Positions 33,405 to 43,495 of a DNA stretch of 64,000 bases are shown here, piece by piece (the first letter of the stretch is position 1; each line of letters starts with the position of its first letter). The DNA is from Anodontia alba (lineage: Eukaryota > Mollusca > Bivalvia > Lucinida > Lucinidae). The stretch is from positions 24,572,933 through 24,636,932 of the forward strand of contig OZ024827.1 in the NCBI GenBank assembly GCA_964016985.1, written 5' to 3'. Made by a program: the position numbers and the translations under genes. The notes below the pieces were generated by a model. The model was not told the DNA's origin. It saw nothing but the letters and a program-made list of their open reading frames with translations, and ran no database searches.

Positions 33405-33600
33405 CGAAAAAAGAATTATGTATCCTCATTTGTTTTCCAGAAAACAGGTTTCGACCTTGTATGCAAATTAGGAGACAGTTTTGGAGGCAATGCGCATGAA
33501 AGATCGGTTTGTTTTCTGGGGACAAAAAATAAGAAGAAATATTTCTAATTGTCGTGTGCTGAATTATCCAAGCATGCTTGTGGCTAGTCATGAATTTGAT
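33405..33600 (+). repeat. FB-D relic
   Basis: TTTTCCAGAAAACAGG and GTTTTCTGGGGACAAAAAAT are inverted, with GCAAATTAGGAGACAG between; the ends are lost. Confidence 0.5.
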
Positions 33601-33747
33601 AATCAACAAGGCGGGGACCGGTAGCAGGGTCAAAACCTCCAAAATGCTTTCTTTTGTTTGTAATCTCAGTAGATTAAAAGAAGTTAGTTTTTAGACTGTT
33701 TGTGTTTCTGAACTTTCCCGTGATTCTGTAAGACAACAGCGAAAGCT

Positions 33748-34194
33748 CTAAACAGAGTTTGTTGATATGCAGTCTGATCAAGGCATTCGTGCCTGAATAT
33801 GCCTCGATACTTCTATCTTGCATTGCGTGCCTCTTATTATCGCCATCTAAGTATAAAATTCCGTGCAGGTCATTTTCTCCTGAGTGAAATCTAAAAGCAT
33901 TTGCAGGAATATTTTACCGTATCTACTCTCTAAGCATTCTGACCGACAGGCCTGAATAAACCCAGATCAGATGCCGCAAAACGCACTGTCAGATTAAGAT
34001 CTACACGGGTTGCCGCTCATCCAGCAATGTTCAGACCCATCAACGGGTAGAAATATGAACGTGTTCAAATTATAGGACAAGCTTGGTAGCAAGCTGACGT
34101 GTTTAAACACTTAGAGCAAATATGGTACGCTGAATTTAAAAGTGCGTGTAGCCCTAAAAAGGCAACTGCCAGAACCAATTTCTACTACTAGATT
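33748..34194. other. Left edge of the duplicated unit; FB-B relic at 33958-34020
   Basis: AACCCAGATCAGATGCCG and AGATTAAGATCTACACGGG are decayed FB-B arms. Nothing else is recognised. Its paralogue starts at 44633. Confidence 0.45.
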
Positions 34195-34455
34195 GTGTTA
34201 TAAATGTTTGTTTGATCTGAGCTTAACGTCGCTTTCAACAATCTTTCAGTCATATCGCGACATGATATTCCACCAGTCATATTATACTGACACTGAACTG
34301 ACCAGTTCTAACTCTACTTTCTTAATGCTGAGCGCCAAACGAGAGAGCAGCTAGTACCATTTTTAAAGTCTTTGGTATGACCCGGCCGGGGACCGAACCC
34401 GCAACCTCCTGTTCACAAAGCAGACGCTCTACCACTGAGCCACTGTGCTGGTATA
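34195..34455 (-). mobile_element. SINE-C, tRNA-headed
   Basis: On the minus strand the head has an A-box-like GTGGCTCAGTGGTAGAGCG and a B-box GGTTCGGTCCC, as in tRNA-derived SINEs. The body contains GGCGCTCAGCATTAAGAAAG and CAGTATAATATGACTGG. The 3' end is not sharply defined. Confidence 0.75.
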
Positions 34456-34605
34456 GTGTGTTATAAATGTATCTTTTGTCGAACCAGAAATATACTGTCG
34501 ATCAGCTTATAATACGTTAAGGAAACAACTGCAAGTACATTCGCACTTTCAAAAACAGGTCAAGAACCAGATACAAACAAGGCCATATAGTTTTTATTTT
34601 CTATA

Positions 34606-34955
34606 CAGTGAACCTCGTTACAACGACAGCATTTGTCCCCAAAGACGTTTCCATTAAAATGAATTTGCTGTTGTACAGAATACTTAATGAGCAGATTGAT
34701 GTGTAAGAAAGGTCTTGTTTTGTTCTTATTTCCTCATATAACATATGTTTTGGATATTTGTTAGAATCGCCTCAGTGAGGCGATTCTAACAAATATCTAA
34801 AACATGTGTTGGTTTAAAGTATTTAATACAATACTTTTGCATAATTTGTGACTACCTGCTACATGTACTCTTAAGCAACGGTTTCATAACATTCAAATCG
34901 TTATTATAACGGATTGTGTCGTTGTATCGAGTGTCAGCATAGAGAGGGTTGTCTG
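34606..34955 (+). mobile_element. pogo/Tigger-like MITE (T), uninterrupted relative of the mariner host
   Basis: TA flanks; left end CAGTGAACCTCGTTACAACG, right end TGTCGTTGTATCGAG...GTTGTCTG. The central hairpin is GTTAGAATCGCCTCAGTGAG then GCGATTCTAAC. TTGATGTGTAAGAAAGG at about 34694 is the equivalent of the TA target where the mariner sits in the tandem array. Confidence 0.8.
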
Positions 34956-35219
34956 TATTTATCATAGGACTTCGCTGTTATTCAGTGGATAACGTCATGT
35001 CATAAAAATCTTATGACCACATATTACATAACACTTTGACGGGAACAAGTAACGTCATGACGACGTCCATGTCAACCATGCATTTTCTGTTGACCAACTG
35101 TCAAATTTAAAGGCGATAAAATCCAATTTAAAATATGGTCATATGATAAACATATGAAGGCTCGTTTCATAAGTTTCATATGAAATGACTACTCGTGTAA
35201 GATCCTCTATATACAGGTT

Positions 35220-35430
35220 CATTTTGGTTTTCCTGCGTTGCAGTCCTTCATTGTTCGTGCGTCGGTCGTTTTTAATTTTGTCATTGTTTGTTCTTAATCT
35301 CTGATTCTTTTGGTAACTTTGGGAAGGGCTGCGGTTTGTGATTGTGGCAATCCCTGGACTTTTCTCTTACCTTTTTTGGAATGCTGAGTTTCTTGATTGT
35401 AGCATTTCCTGGATATCTTCAGATATATTT
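35220..35430 (-). repeat. Repeat X copy
   Basis: GGAAGGGCTGCGGTTTGTGA then TTGTGGCAATCCCTGG is shared, in reverse, with 37868-37960. Confidence 0.6.
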
Positions 35431-35454
35431 TGCATATATGTATCATATACAGTT

Positions 35455-35724
35455 CATTACGTAAACACGCCTATTCAAATATATAGAACACTTCACCTGA
35501 AAATTTTCAGATAAACAACTCTGATATTCTTCATACTTCGGCTCAAAACATAGATTGTGGGTACTCGTTAGAACCGCCTCGGCAAGGCGGTTCTAAAGTG
35601 TACCCACAATCTATGTTTTCGAGCAAAAATAAGAAAAATAATGTATACCCCTGGAAACCCCAGTTTTACTATATAAAATTGGAGTTTAAGGGGGTCAAAA
35701 TTGTATAGGCATATTTTCATGATG
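35455..35724 (-). mobile_element. FB-A copy 13, complete
   Basis: Ends CATTACGTAAACACGCC and GCATATTTTCATGATG. Its paralogue at 46340 has lost the interior. Confidence 0.9.
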
Positions 35725-35819
35725 AAAACTTTAATAGGTACATTGCCTAAAATAGGCAGTAAAGCCCTAAATATATAGTAAAACTCTAAATAGGGACATG
35801 GTACATATGTCTGGAAGAC

Positions 35820-36066
35820 TTAAGGGACGCGTTTCACTTGGTAGATGTCCACCAAGGAAACTACCTTTTGCGACTTCCTGTTGGCTTTTTTTGCACAATT
35901 TCCTTCTGAAAACGGATCTACTCCAAAAATAAACATTTTACTTCCGGAGGTACCGAATTCTTGTTCTAATGTAGACCCCATTTTCGAAGGGAGGCTTAAA
36001 CAATTTGACTGAGGAGCGCACTCCCCTGAATGCGTATCCATTCCTCTTAAACTTACCTCTGTAGAG
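35820..36066. repeat. Repeat Z copy
   Basis: The words TTTCGAAGGGAGGCTTAAAC, AATTTGACTGAGGAG and CTCCCCTGAATGCGTATCC recur with divergence at 46551, 55020, 60985, 61310 and 63228. The 84-codon minus frame here is not supported as a gene. Confidence 0.5.
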
Positions 36067-36553
36067 AAGGACAATAAATTTTCACAAATTGAATGACAAA
36101 AGTCTGCCCTGTTGGATATATCGATGAAAACTTTTAAATGTTAGTCAACATAGAACATCTTCAAAAACAACAACAATAAGTTTGGAACCAACTGTTATGG
36201 TTGCTATGGCAACAACAATACACTTTATGTTGAACTGTAAAATTGTTTGTTTTTAATCAATTTCATGGCAGCAATCTGAGAACAATGTAATTAAAAACAT
36301 ATCCACTTGGTAGTTACATAGTTGTCAAATATCGAAAAACAACTTTACGAATAAAATCAACATAACATTGAGATTTATGTTGCAATGACAACAAATATGT
36401 CGAATTTATCCCATAAAAGCAGATAATCGTATTTAATATATTCTGTTTGCAATGCAATTCTATTTTTTTATCATTTTGCTTGTCAAGTACTGGATAACAA
36501 TTTAAAAAGAAAAACAAATATCCTTTCTGAAATTTGCGTGGCCATGGAAACGA
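36067..36553. other. No recognised feature
   Basis: AT-rich DNA in the duplicated unit; it contains TTGGTTGCTATGGCAAC-like sequence (about 36198-36212) and no ORF that I can support. Confidence 0.4.
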
Positions 36554-36773
36554 CACCACGAAAACATGCCTATATGGATGGAGCAGTGGTAAAAGCGTCG
36601 GACTCGAGATCGAGAGGTACCGGGTTCGATCCCCACTAACTGCAAGTGTTGTTTCCTTGAGCAAGATACTTTATCCACATTGCTTAGTACTGGATTCTAC
36701 CCAGGAAAAAAGAGGGCCACATGGAAGATTAGTACTAGATTACTAAATGTGTTACCCTCTATAAATAAAGTCG

Positions 36774-36823
<50 letters not shown>

Positions 36824-37083
36824 AGGTTGACCCCCTTAAACCCCACGTTTATATAGCAAAACTGGGGTTTACAGGGGTATACATTATTTTTCTTATTTCT
36901 GCTCAAAAATATAGATTGTGGGTACTCGTTAGAACCGCCTCGGCGAGGCGGTTCTAACGAATACCCACAATCTATGTTTTGAGCAGAAATATGAAAAATA
37001 TCATAATTTTTTATCTGAAAATTTTCATTTTTTTTTTGGTGGCAAAACGTTAAGTATATTTGAATAGGCATTTTTTCGTAATG
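36554..37083 (+). mobile_element. FB-A copy 14, split by SINE-A; absent from the paralogue
   Basis: The left end CACCACGAAAACATGCC is followed within about 20 bases by a SINE (36573-36820); FB-A resumes TATAAGGTTGACCCCC, with a clean hairpin and right end. The paralogous site near 47283 reads GGAAACAAAATAGTTTCC, without the element. Confidence 0.92.
36573..36820 (+). mobile_element. SINE-A, tRNA-headed, copy 2
   Basis: Head boxes TGGAGCAGTGG and GGTTCGATCCC; the body matches the 20.6-kb copy. The 3' end is TTACCCTCTATAAATAAAG and an ATT tail of about 48 bases. TATAT on both sides may be a short target duplication. It is nested in a young FB-A, so it is itself young. Confidence 0.9.
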
Positions 37084-37454
37084 AAATAGTTTCCTTTATC
37101 GAAATGATATGTTAAATTGTCTGATTGTAAACATGAAATGTAAAGAGTTTATTATTTGACTGGTTTTAATGTGTTACGTATCCAGTATCTGACTGTGCAT
37201 GAAAAGCAGCATTCACATTACTTAGCTTTGTGTTGCCCTGTCAACAAAGAAATCATGCATTTATCCCATAACAAATACGATTAGAAACACACATGTGACG
37301 TCATTGCCTATAAGAATTATGTTGTTTCTGCTTTATGACTATATGATCTGGATCGCTCCGTAGTATTGCTTTCGCTAACGGGTTTACCAAAGGAATAGAC
37401 AAAAGAAATATAAAGAAAAACAAAACAAAACAAAACAAAAAAAATGTTTATTAA
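37084..37454. other. No gene; the paralogue ends within it
   Basis: Similarity to the second duplicate stops near 37222 after GCATTCACATTA. A CAAAA-type simple repeat lies at about 37423-37445. Confidence 0.5.
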
Positions 37455-38101
37455 AGGGAAACGCAACCTTAAAAGTTATTGTGCTTAAAAGTAAAGAACT
37501 TTACAATGAATTTTGACACAAATTTGATCAAAATCGTTAAAAAAATAGTTAGTTATAGACAATTGAATATTTCAACCTTGGTGGAATGGGTGCCGCCATT
37601 TTGAATATTTAATGAGGTTTCATAAAAATTAAAATTCGTTTCTTAAAGGTAGTTATTCTCATATAGTTGGTTTATTTTGGAGGAAATGATCGCTTGTCAA
37701 TAACATTAAAAGATTATAAAAAATCTGTAGCAAAATTTATCTTAAAAAACCCTTAATAATTTGGTTTTTGCATATTTAATTTGGGCTGTATGACGTCACA
37801 AAGCCTACAATATGGCGGCATCCATGACAGCCATTTTTAACATATTCAAAAAAAGGTAAGAGAAAAGTCCAGGGAGTGCCACAGTCACAAACCGCAGCCC
37901 TTCCCAGACCCCACGACAAATCCAAACAAGCACAAATTGAACAAACGTACAAAAAGCACTAAGATTAGCTCTCTCTTCCCCAAGAGAGGTAATCGCAACT
38001 TCCTTATTTCTAGGTCGATTTTGAAAACTCTTGCATCAAAATAAATGGCTTGTTAAGCATTTTACTCCAAGATATACTTACAACTTATATTGCGTTCCCC
38101 T
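37455..38101. mobile_element. TTAA-flanked element with AGGGRAACGCAA ends
   Basis: The sequence reads TTAA-AGGGAAACGCAA on the left and TTGCGTTCCCCT-TTAA on the right, about 650 bp apart. TTAA duplications are known for piggyBac and Kolobok superfamilies; no transposase is present. TATGACGTCACAAAGCC and AATATGGCGGCATCC (about 37790-37825) mark the interior. Confidence 0.7.
37868..37960 (+). repeat. Repeat X fragment inside the TTAA element
   Basis: TCCAGGGAGTGCCACAGTC, then ACAAACCGCAGCCCTTCCC, is the reverse complement of repeat X near 35330-35380. Confidence 0.6.
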
Positions 38102-38112
38102 TTAAATTAAAA

Positions 38113-38190
38113 AAAAAAATGGTCACCCATGAGATTCGAACTCGGGTCCTTATTATGTGAGAGGCGGACTACCCAACCACTGCACCACAG
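38113..38190 (-). pseudogene. tRNA-like sequence, SINE head or tRNA pseudogene
   Basis: The minus strand shows an A-box (GTGGTGCAGTGGTTGGGTAG), an anticodon-arm-like stretch and a B-box (GAGTTCGAATCTC), then GGGTGACCA and a T-run that could end RNA polymerase III transcription. The acceptor stem does not pair, so I do not call a working tRNA. Confidence 0.6.
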
Positions 38191-38831
38191 AAAACAGTAA
38201 TAAATGACCAAAATTAAAACACTTACTGGGTATATTTTTCAATGCAGTTTGAATTTAGTGAATACTTCTGAAAAAAAAAATCGTGTGTCATTACGATTAT
38301 GTACATTTTTTTTCTTTCATTCGATATACAACTTCGTCGTTTACAGATACCAGAAGGCAAAATATTCTGCTTACCATCTACATCGCGGCAACGTACTTGG
38401 ATGAAGTCTGTTTTATTTGTTTTAATAAAACCCTTGACTTGAAGGTCAGGCAGCGCTTGTATCCGGGATATCACGGCAGTGCACAGCTAAGCCGGGAGTC
38501 AGTATACGAGATCTATATATTGGGGAAAATTCGTGAAATATACAGCTACTTTGAGAGAATTTAAATAAAGTATTGTCTTTTAATTAAAAAAAAAAAAAAA
38601 ACAGAAAAAGCAAACAAAATTCCAGAAACCTCAAATCGGAATTATCAATAAGGGCAATATCCTGACGAATCAGTGTTAAAGACCAGCTGGTAATATTGAC
38701 CGTTATCTCGACAAATCGGACAATATTTTTATTTAGTAAACTGGTGTTCGGATATTCAAAGTATGTTGCAGTATTTGTTTCCACTGTATAGCATAGTTCT
38801 AATAATATCAGTCCTAACAAAAAAAAAACAC

Positions 38832-38862
<31 letters not shown>

Positions 38863-38945
38863 AACTATCCGTTATGTGAAATAACTTTTTTATTTGGAGT
38901 TTAATGGCCCAGTAAACACTATCAAGGTCAAGTCGAGCTTGTTAG
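38191..38945. other. No gene; two poly(A) tracts
   Basis: A-runs lie at about 38585-38601 and 38819-38861. Overlapping short frames at 38204-38564 are not supported. Confidence 0.45.
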
Positions 38946-39228
38946 CATCACGAAAACACGCCTATATAATTGTGACCCCTTAAACCCCACTTTTATATAG
39001 TAAAACTGGGGTTTACAGGGGTATACATTATTTTTCTTATTTTGTTAAAAAAACATAGATTGTGGGTACTCGTTAGAACCGCCTCGGCGAGGCGGTTCTA
39101 ACGATTACCCACAATCTATGTTTTGAGCAGAATGATGAAAAATATCAGAATTTCTACCTGAAAATTTTCATTTTTTTTTTTTGATGGTAAAATTTTCAGT
39201 ATGTTTGAATAGGCGTGTTTTCGTAATG
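38946..39228 (+). mobile_element. FB-A copy 15, complete
   Basis: Near-consensus ends and a hairpin with one arm mismatch (ACGATTACCC). Confidence 0.92.
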
Positions 39229-39250
39229 GTCTATACCTAACAACACTTTT

Positions 39251-39480
39251 ACTGGGCAGGCTTAGTCGCTTGAGCGGTTATCAGTACATGTGCACATTCT
39301 TTCACCAGAAACGGACAAACTGCCCTTTTTGAATCAGCGGAAGGGGAAGACCACCGTAGAAAATATTTCATGATCAATTTCCACGAAAGAATGTTGCCGG
39401 ACCCGGTGGGGCTCGAACCCGTGACATCCTGACCACCAGTCGGACGCGCATCCGACTGAGCCACCATGAGCTACCGGCTA
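39251..39480 (-). mobile_element. SINE-B, head intact, tail missing
   Basis: The minus strand begins TAGCCGGTAGCTCATGGTGG then CTCAGTCGGATGCG, with B-box GGTTCGAGCCCC. It continues GGCAACATTCTTTCGTGG, and ends at CCTGCCCAGT, about 80 bases short of the tail seen at 62.7 kb. Confidence 0.82.
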
Positions 39481-39994
39481 ATGTGACACAGTACAAAACA
39501 GTAATTTGAATTTAAGTAAGAGAACTTTAAAATTCAAGCATTTTACACCAGTTCTTTCTTTAATTCACATAAGCTTTGTTGAGCCTTTACTTAAACATTA
39601 CGTCAGAACATGTACTTCGGACATGTGCGTCCAGAATCTCCACTGGGCGCATTTTGGATAGCCAAGGGTGCACAGTTTCTTCATGTGGACAACGAAGACT
39701 CTGATCAGACTGATTTGATCATCGTTGGAAGGATATGCCAGATGGTACATTTTTTCATGTTGGGGCTCATATGGTTGTAAGCATTTAATGTAGCTATTGT
39801 ATGGGTACATGAAGGAATATTAATATTTATGCATCATACGGTAACGGATGTTTTGTCAATTTACATCTTAGTGAGCCGCTGCTAAGCAACTAGAAATGCA
39901 TGCATAAATACTTATCAGAGATTCTTGATGTATAAATTCAAGATATTGTATTGCAGAATTTATTAAGGCCCCAAAAGATGTAATTATTACTTGT
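39481..39994. other. FB-B2 copy at about 39600-39745, otherwise unassigned
   Basis: TACTTCGGACATGTGCGTCC and CAACGAAGACTCTGATCAG identify the FB-B2 repeat, here with a degraded first hairpin. Confidence 0.55.
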
Positions 39995-40271
39995 CATCAC
40001 AAAACCACGCCTATATAATTTTGACCCCTTAAATCCGACTTTTATATAGTAAAACTGGGGTTTACAGGAGTATTCATTATTTTTCTTATTTCTGCTCAAA
40101 AACACAGATTGTGGGTACTCGTTAGAACCGCCTTGTCGAGGCGGTTCTAACGAGTACCCACAAGCTGTGTTTTGAGCAGAAATATGAAAATATCAGAATT
40201 TTTTATCTGAAAATTTCCATTTTTTGGTGGTAACAATTTCAGTACATTTGAATAGGCGTGTTTTCGTAATG
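39995..40271 (+). mobile_element. FB-A copy 16; its hairpin holds a duplication edge
   Basis: Complete. The right hairpin arm onward (from about 40138) is present in the second duplicate (47422); everything left of it is not. Confidence 0.92.
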
Positions 40272-40329
40272 TATGGAAGAATAAAAACAAACTTTCGGAA
40301 TGTGGCTAACGGACATTTCTAAAACAATT

Positions 40330-40585
40330 CATTACGAGAACAAGCCTATTCAAATATACTGAAAAGTTTACCACCAAAAATGAAAGTTTTCAGATGAAAA
40401 ATTCTAAAATTTTCCATATTTCTGCTCAAAACATAGATTATCGACGAGGCGGTACTAACGAGTACCAACAATCTATGTTTTGAGCAGAAATAAGAAAAAT
40501 AATGTATACCCCTGTAAACCCCAGTTTTACTATATAAAAATTGGGTTTAAGGGGGTCAAAATTATATAGGCATGTTTTCGTGATG
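40330..40585 (-). mobile_element. FB-A copy 17, left arm deleted to near the tip
   Basis: ACATAGATTATCGACGAGG: the left arm stops and the sequence resumes three bases before the tip. The paralogue at 47613 keeps both arms, so the deletion occurred after the duplication. Confidence 0.92.
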
Positions 40586-41047
40586 TGGACAAATTCTGCG
40601 ATACGACAGCTTTCAATGCAAATATCGAGAAGAGAAGTCGTTAAGTAATATTGCCATGTTACTGATTAAATCTTAATTTTCATGCATACTACAAATGTTT
40701 AACACAAAAAATAAACAAATAGCTATTGTACAAATATTACTGGAATTAGAATGCAAACTTAAAAAAATGTGCTCGGAACTGTCATCGAAATAGACATCGA
40801 AGTTTGAAAATTGGGAACTTAAAGTGAGATTTGTTCAAGTATTAATCAAACAACATACAAAAAGAGCTTATTGTAATACACATATGTAATAGTGATATTA
40901 AGACCTAGAAACGTTACTTTTCTGTCAACAGTGTTGTAAATATCGGTTGTCATTTGCATGGTACCTAACTGAGCCGGTTCTTCGATGACTTTATCATACT
41001 AAAGTAATCACGATACATTCAATTCACTCATACACTCCGTATGCATT
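40586..41047. other. No recognised feature
   Basis: Duplicated AT-rich DNA. The paralogue carries an FB-A insertion between GTACAAATATT and ACTGGAATTAG, the site at about 40738/40739 here. Confidence 0.5.
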
Positions 41048-41192
41048 AATGCTTTGCATGCGCAGACAATATGCAGTTTGACAAATCTTCTGCAGAAGAA
41101 TCACATGAAATGTCAAGCCTAATTTTCTCTGAAAAGTACATAAGAAAAAAATCAAAATGTTGTCTGCTGTAGATGTGATTAGCGCGTTTTAA
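41048..41192 (+). repeat. FB-E fragment
   Basis: GATTAGCGCGTTTTAAC end, AGAAGAATCACATGAAATG and AATTTTCTCTGAAAAG. Paralogue at 48636-48780. Confidence 0.55.
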
Positions 41193-41387
41193 CTGATATA
41201 AAAACGCAATTGAGATATGACTGAGAAAAACAAAATAAATAAATAAAAAAAACAAAAAACTTTTATATTCTAAAAGTTACAGTATGTGCCCTTAGTTTTC
41301 CGACACCTTAGCCCCTAACCATACATTTCCTAACATTTTAACAAGTCCATTTTACTATCGAAATTGCTGGATGAGTGGCAAATTGTG

Positions 41388-41450
41388 TAAATCCTGACCA
41401 GACACTGCGCCCTGCGGCGTCTGATCTGGAGCTACACAATTTTATGAGGT
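41388..41450. repeat. FB-B hairpin, decayed
   Basis: GTAAATCCTGACCAGACACTG and CGGCGTCTGATCTGGAGC arms remain. Paralogue at 48981-49043. Confidence 0.6.
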
Positions 41451-41576
41451 CTCTCTGTGCGAATACCTGTGTAAATAGGGTATACATTTTAATGAACCGT
41501 TTTACGGACTGATTACCCATCAGAGCGTTATAATATCAGTGCAAGTGCGTTATTACAAAAAGAGTTTTAATTTCCA

Positions 41577-41820
41577 GGGCCCAGTTGTTCAAAGCTATCG
41601 ATGTCGTTAGTTAACGATTCGTTAAAATTTATATCAAGTGATATGCAAATATTCTGATTTTTTTTGCTGAAAAAATGTGAGTAGCTTTTGCAATGCAAAA
41701 GCTACTCACATTTTTTCAGCAAAAAATATCAGAATATTGTATATTGAATCCGCATAAACAGTTAAATAAATGACCCTTAACGAGCTCGTTAAGCTAACGA
41801 CGCTTTGAACAACTGGGCCC
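41577..41820. mobile_element. FB-C foldback MITE, copy 3
   Basis: GGGCCCAGTTGTTCAAAGC / GCTTTGAACAACTGGGCCC ends; core AAAAAATGTGAGTAGCTTTT with a perfect partner. Confidence 0.9.
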
Positions 41821-42764
41821 TGGCAATGAACTAAATTGCTAGAAATGGAATCTCTATGAGACAACTAGGACCCGATTGAACATGTTTATTATTTAAGGGA
41901 AATATTGGTTGACTTGAATCATGTTAATTTCCAAACAAAAGTTTCGTACTTGAAGGAAGTAGGATATCAATTGAAGTGGTGAAGACTGGCACAAACTAAA
42001 CGTTGAATGGGCTACATTTCAAAACAAGCCTTGCTCCGATTGGAGCGTTTGAATTAATGTGAATTTTAAACAAACATATACATAAACTTCATAAAATTCT
42101 AGACCAAATTTGTATTTGTCAATGATATTTTAGTGCGGTCTGGTTGAAAATTCAGATATTTTAAACTTTTTATTATTATTTATTTTCCATCAGAAGGAGG
42201 ATACATGGCAGAAAAAATACTAAAACATCCCGCAAGAGCCCTCCTTTCTTGTGGTGTAGTTTGTTAGTCTAAGGCTACAGGTAACCTTTTATATCAGACC
42301 AAATCTGGAAGTCGAGGAAGAATTGAGTCAAATGCTATAATAGAAGCCTATGGAAAAGTAATTCGGTTGCTGGTCCCTGAAACTACTTCATCGATAAGAA
42401 ACTTTATATGCACAATCAAAATGAAAGTACCGCCTTGGAACGGTCAGTAATAAATTACCGGAAGGCTTAAGATAGCTTCACGTGATCCCAATCCGCGCCT
42501 TTAGATTCCGTAGTGGTGAAAGCATACATTTGTTCGGTCCGCGTAGAGGTCTTCTAAATTAATCATGAGTCATTACGGGCAACAAATAAATCACAGAAAT
42601 AAAGCCTATAATGAAGCAAGGATGAGGATTCAACAGAAATAACTTGTTGAGACATTTGGAGATCCCTGGGGTGTCAAATAACATCACTGGAATACTGGAG
42701 CGAAAAAAAACTACCAGTTGATCTCCGAAACAGACCTAAAAAGTATCGGGTTAAATCATCTAAA
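41821..42764. other. No gene; repeat X fragment at about 42425-42470
   Basis: ACCGCCTTGGAACGGTCAG is the only shared piece. The paralogue at 49420-50550 carries an FB-A insertion that is missing here (equivalent site about 42642). Confidence 0.5.
42677..42764 (+). repeat. Direct repeat left of FB-A copy 18
   Basis: From AATAACATCACTGGAATACT to GGGTTAAATCATCTAAA; it recurs at 43044-43140 on the other side of the MITE. Only one copy exists in the paralogue. Confidence 0.9.
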
Positions 42765-43043
42765 CATCACGAAAACACGCCTATATAATTCTGACCCCCT
42801 TGAACCCCACTTTTATATAGTAAAACTGGGGTTTACAGGGGTATACATTATTTTTCTTATTTCTGCCTAAAACATAGATTGTGGGTACTCGTTAGAACCG
42901 CCTCGCCGAGGCGGTTCTAACGAGTACCCACAATCTATAATTTGAGCAGAAATAAGAAAAATATCACAATTTTTCATCTTAATATTTTCGTTCTTTCGGC
43001 GGTAAAATTAACAATGTATTTGTATAGGCGTGTTTTCGAAATG
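42765..43043 (+). mobile_element. FB-A copy 18, between two long direct repeats
   Basis: Complete ends CATCACGAAAACACGCC / GGCGTGTTTTCGAAATG; the hairpin is near perfect. Absent from the paralogous site near 50643. Confidence 0.92.
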
Positions 43044-43140
43044 AATAACATCACTGGAATACTGGAGCGAAAAAAAAAACAAAAAACTACCAGTTGATCT
43101 CCGAAAAAGACCTAAAAAATATCGGGTTAAATCATCTAAA
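43044..43140 (+). repeat. Direct repeat right of FB-A copy 18
   Basis: Second copy of the 88-97-bp segment; it differs by extra A and C bases in the poly(A) part. Confidence 0.9.
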
Positions 43141-43251
43141 TAGATAGATTTTAAGTCGGGCCATCATAGTGTCTGAACCCTGACCCACCGGCGTGCAATC
43201 AAAGAAGAAAGCAAAGTAGTCAATCGTGATTGGGTCAACGCTAAGCAAGCT

Positions 43252-43495
43252 GGGCCCAGTTGTTCAAAGCGTCGTTAGCTTAACGACGTCGTTAAGAGTC
43301 ATTTCGTTAACTGTTTTAGCTGATTCAATACACAATATTCTGATATTTTTTGCTGAAAAAATGTGAGTAGCTTTTGCACTGCAAAAGCTACTCACATTTT
43401 TTCAGCAAAAATTTCAGAATATTTGCGTATCACTCAATGTAAATTTTAATGAATCGTTAACTAACGACACCGTTAGCTTTGAACAACTGGGCCCA
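43252..43495. mobile_element. FB-C foldback MITE, copy 4
   Basis: Clean inverted ends and a core hairpin with 3-base TGC-type centre (GCTTTTGCACTGCAAAAGC). Confidence 0.9.

Noticed and set aside
34142..34354. 70-codon frame conserved at 45027
   Set aside because: The conservation comes from the recent segmental duplication and the frame lies mostly in SINE-C; no selection signal.
34377..34454. Possible tRNA gene
   Set aside because: A-box and B-box are present, but the sequence continues into a SINE body and occurs in the duplicate; treated as a SINE head.
35820..36074. 84-codon minus frame conserved at 46551
   Set aside because: Same reason: duplicated repeat Z, not an independent conserved protein.
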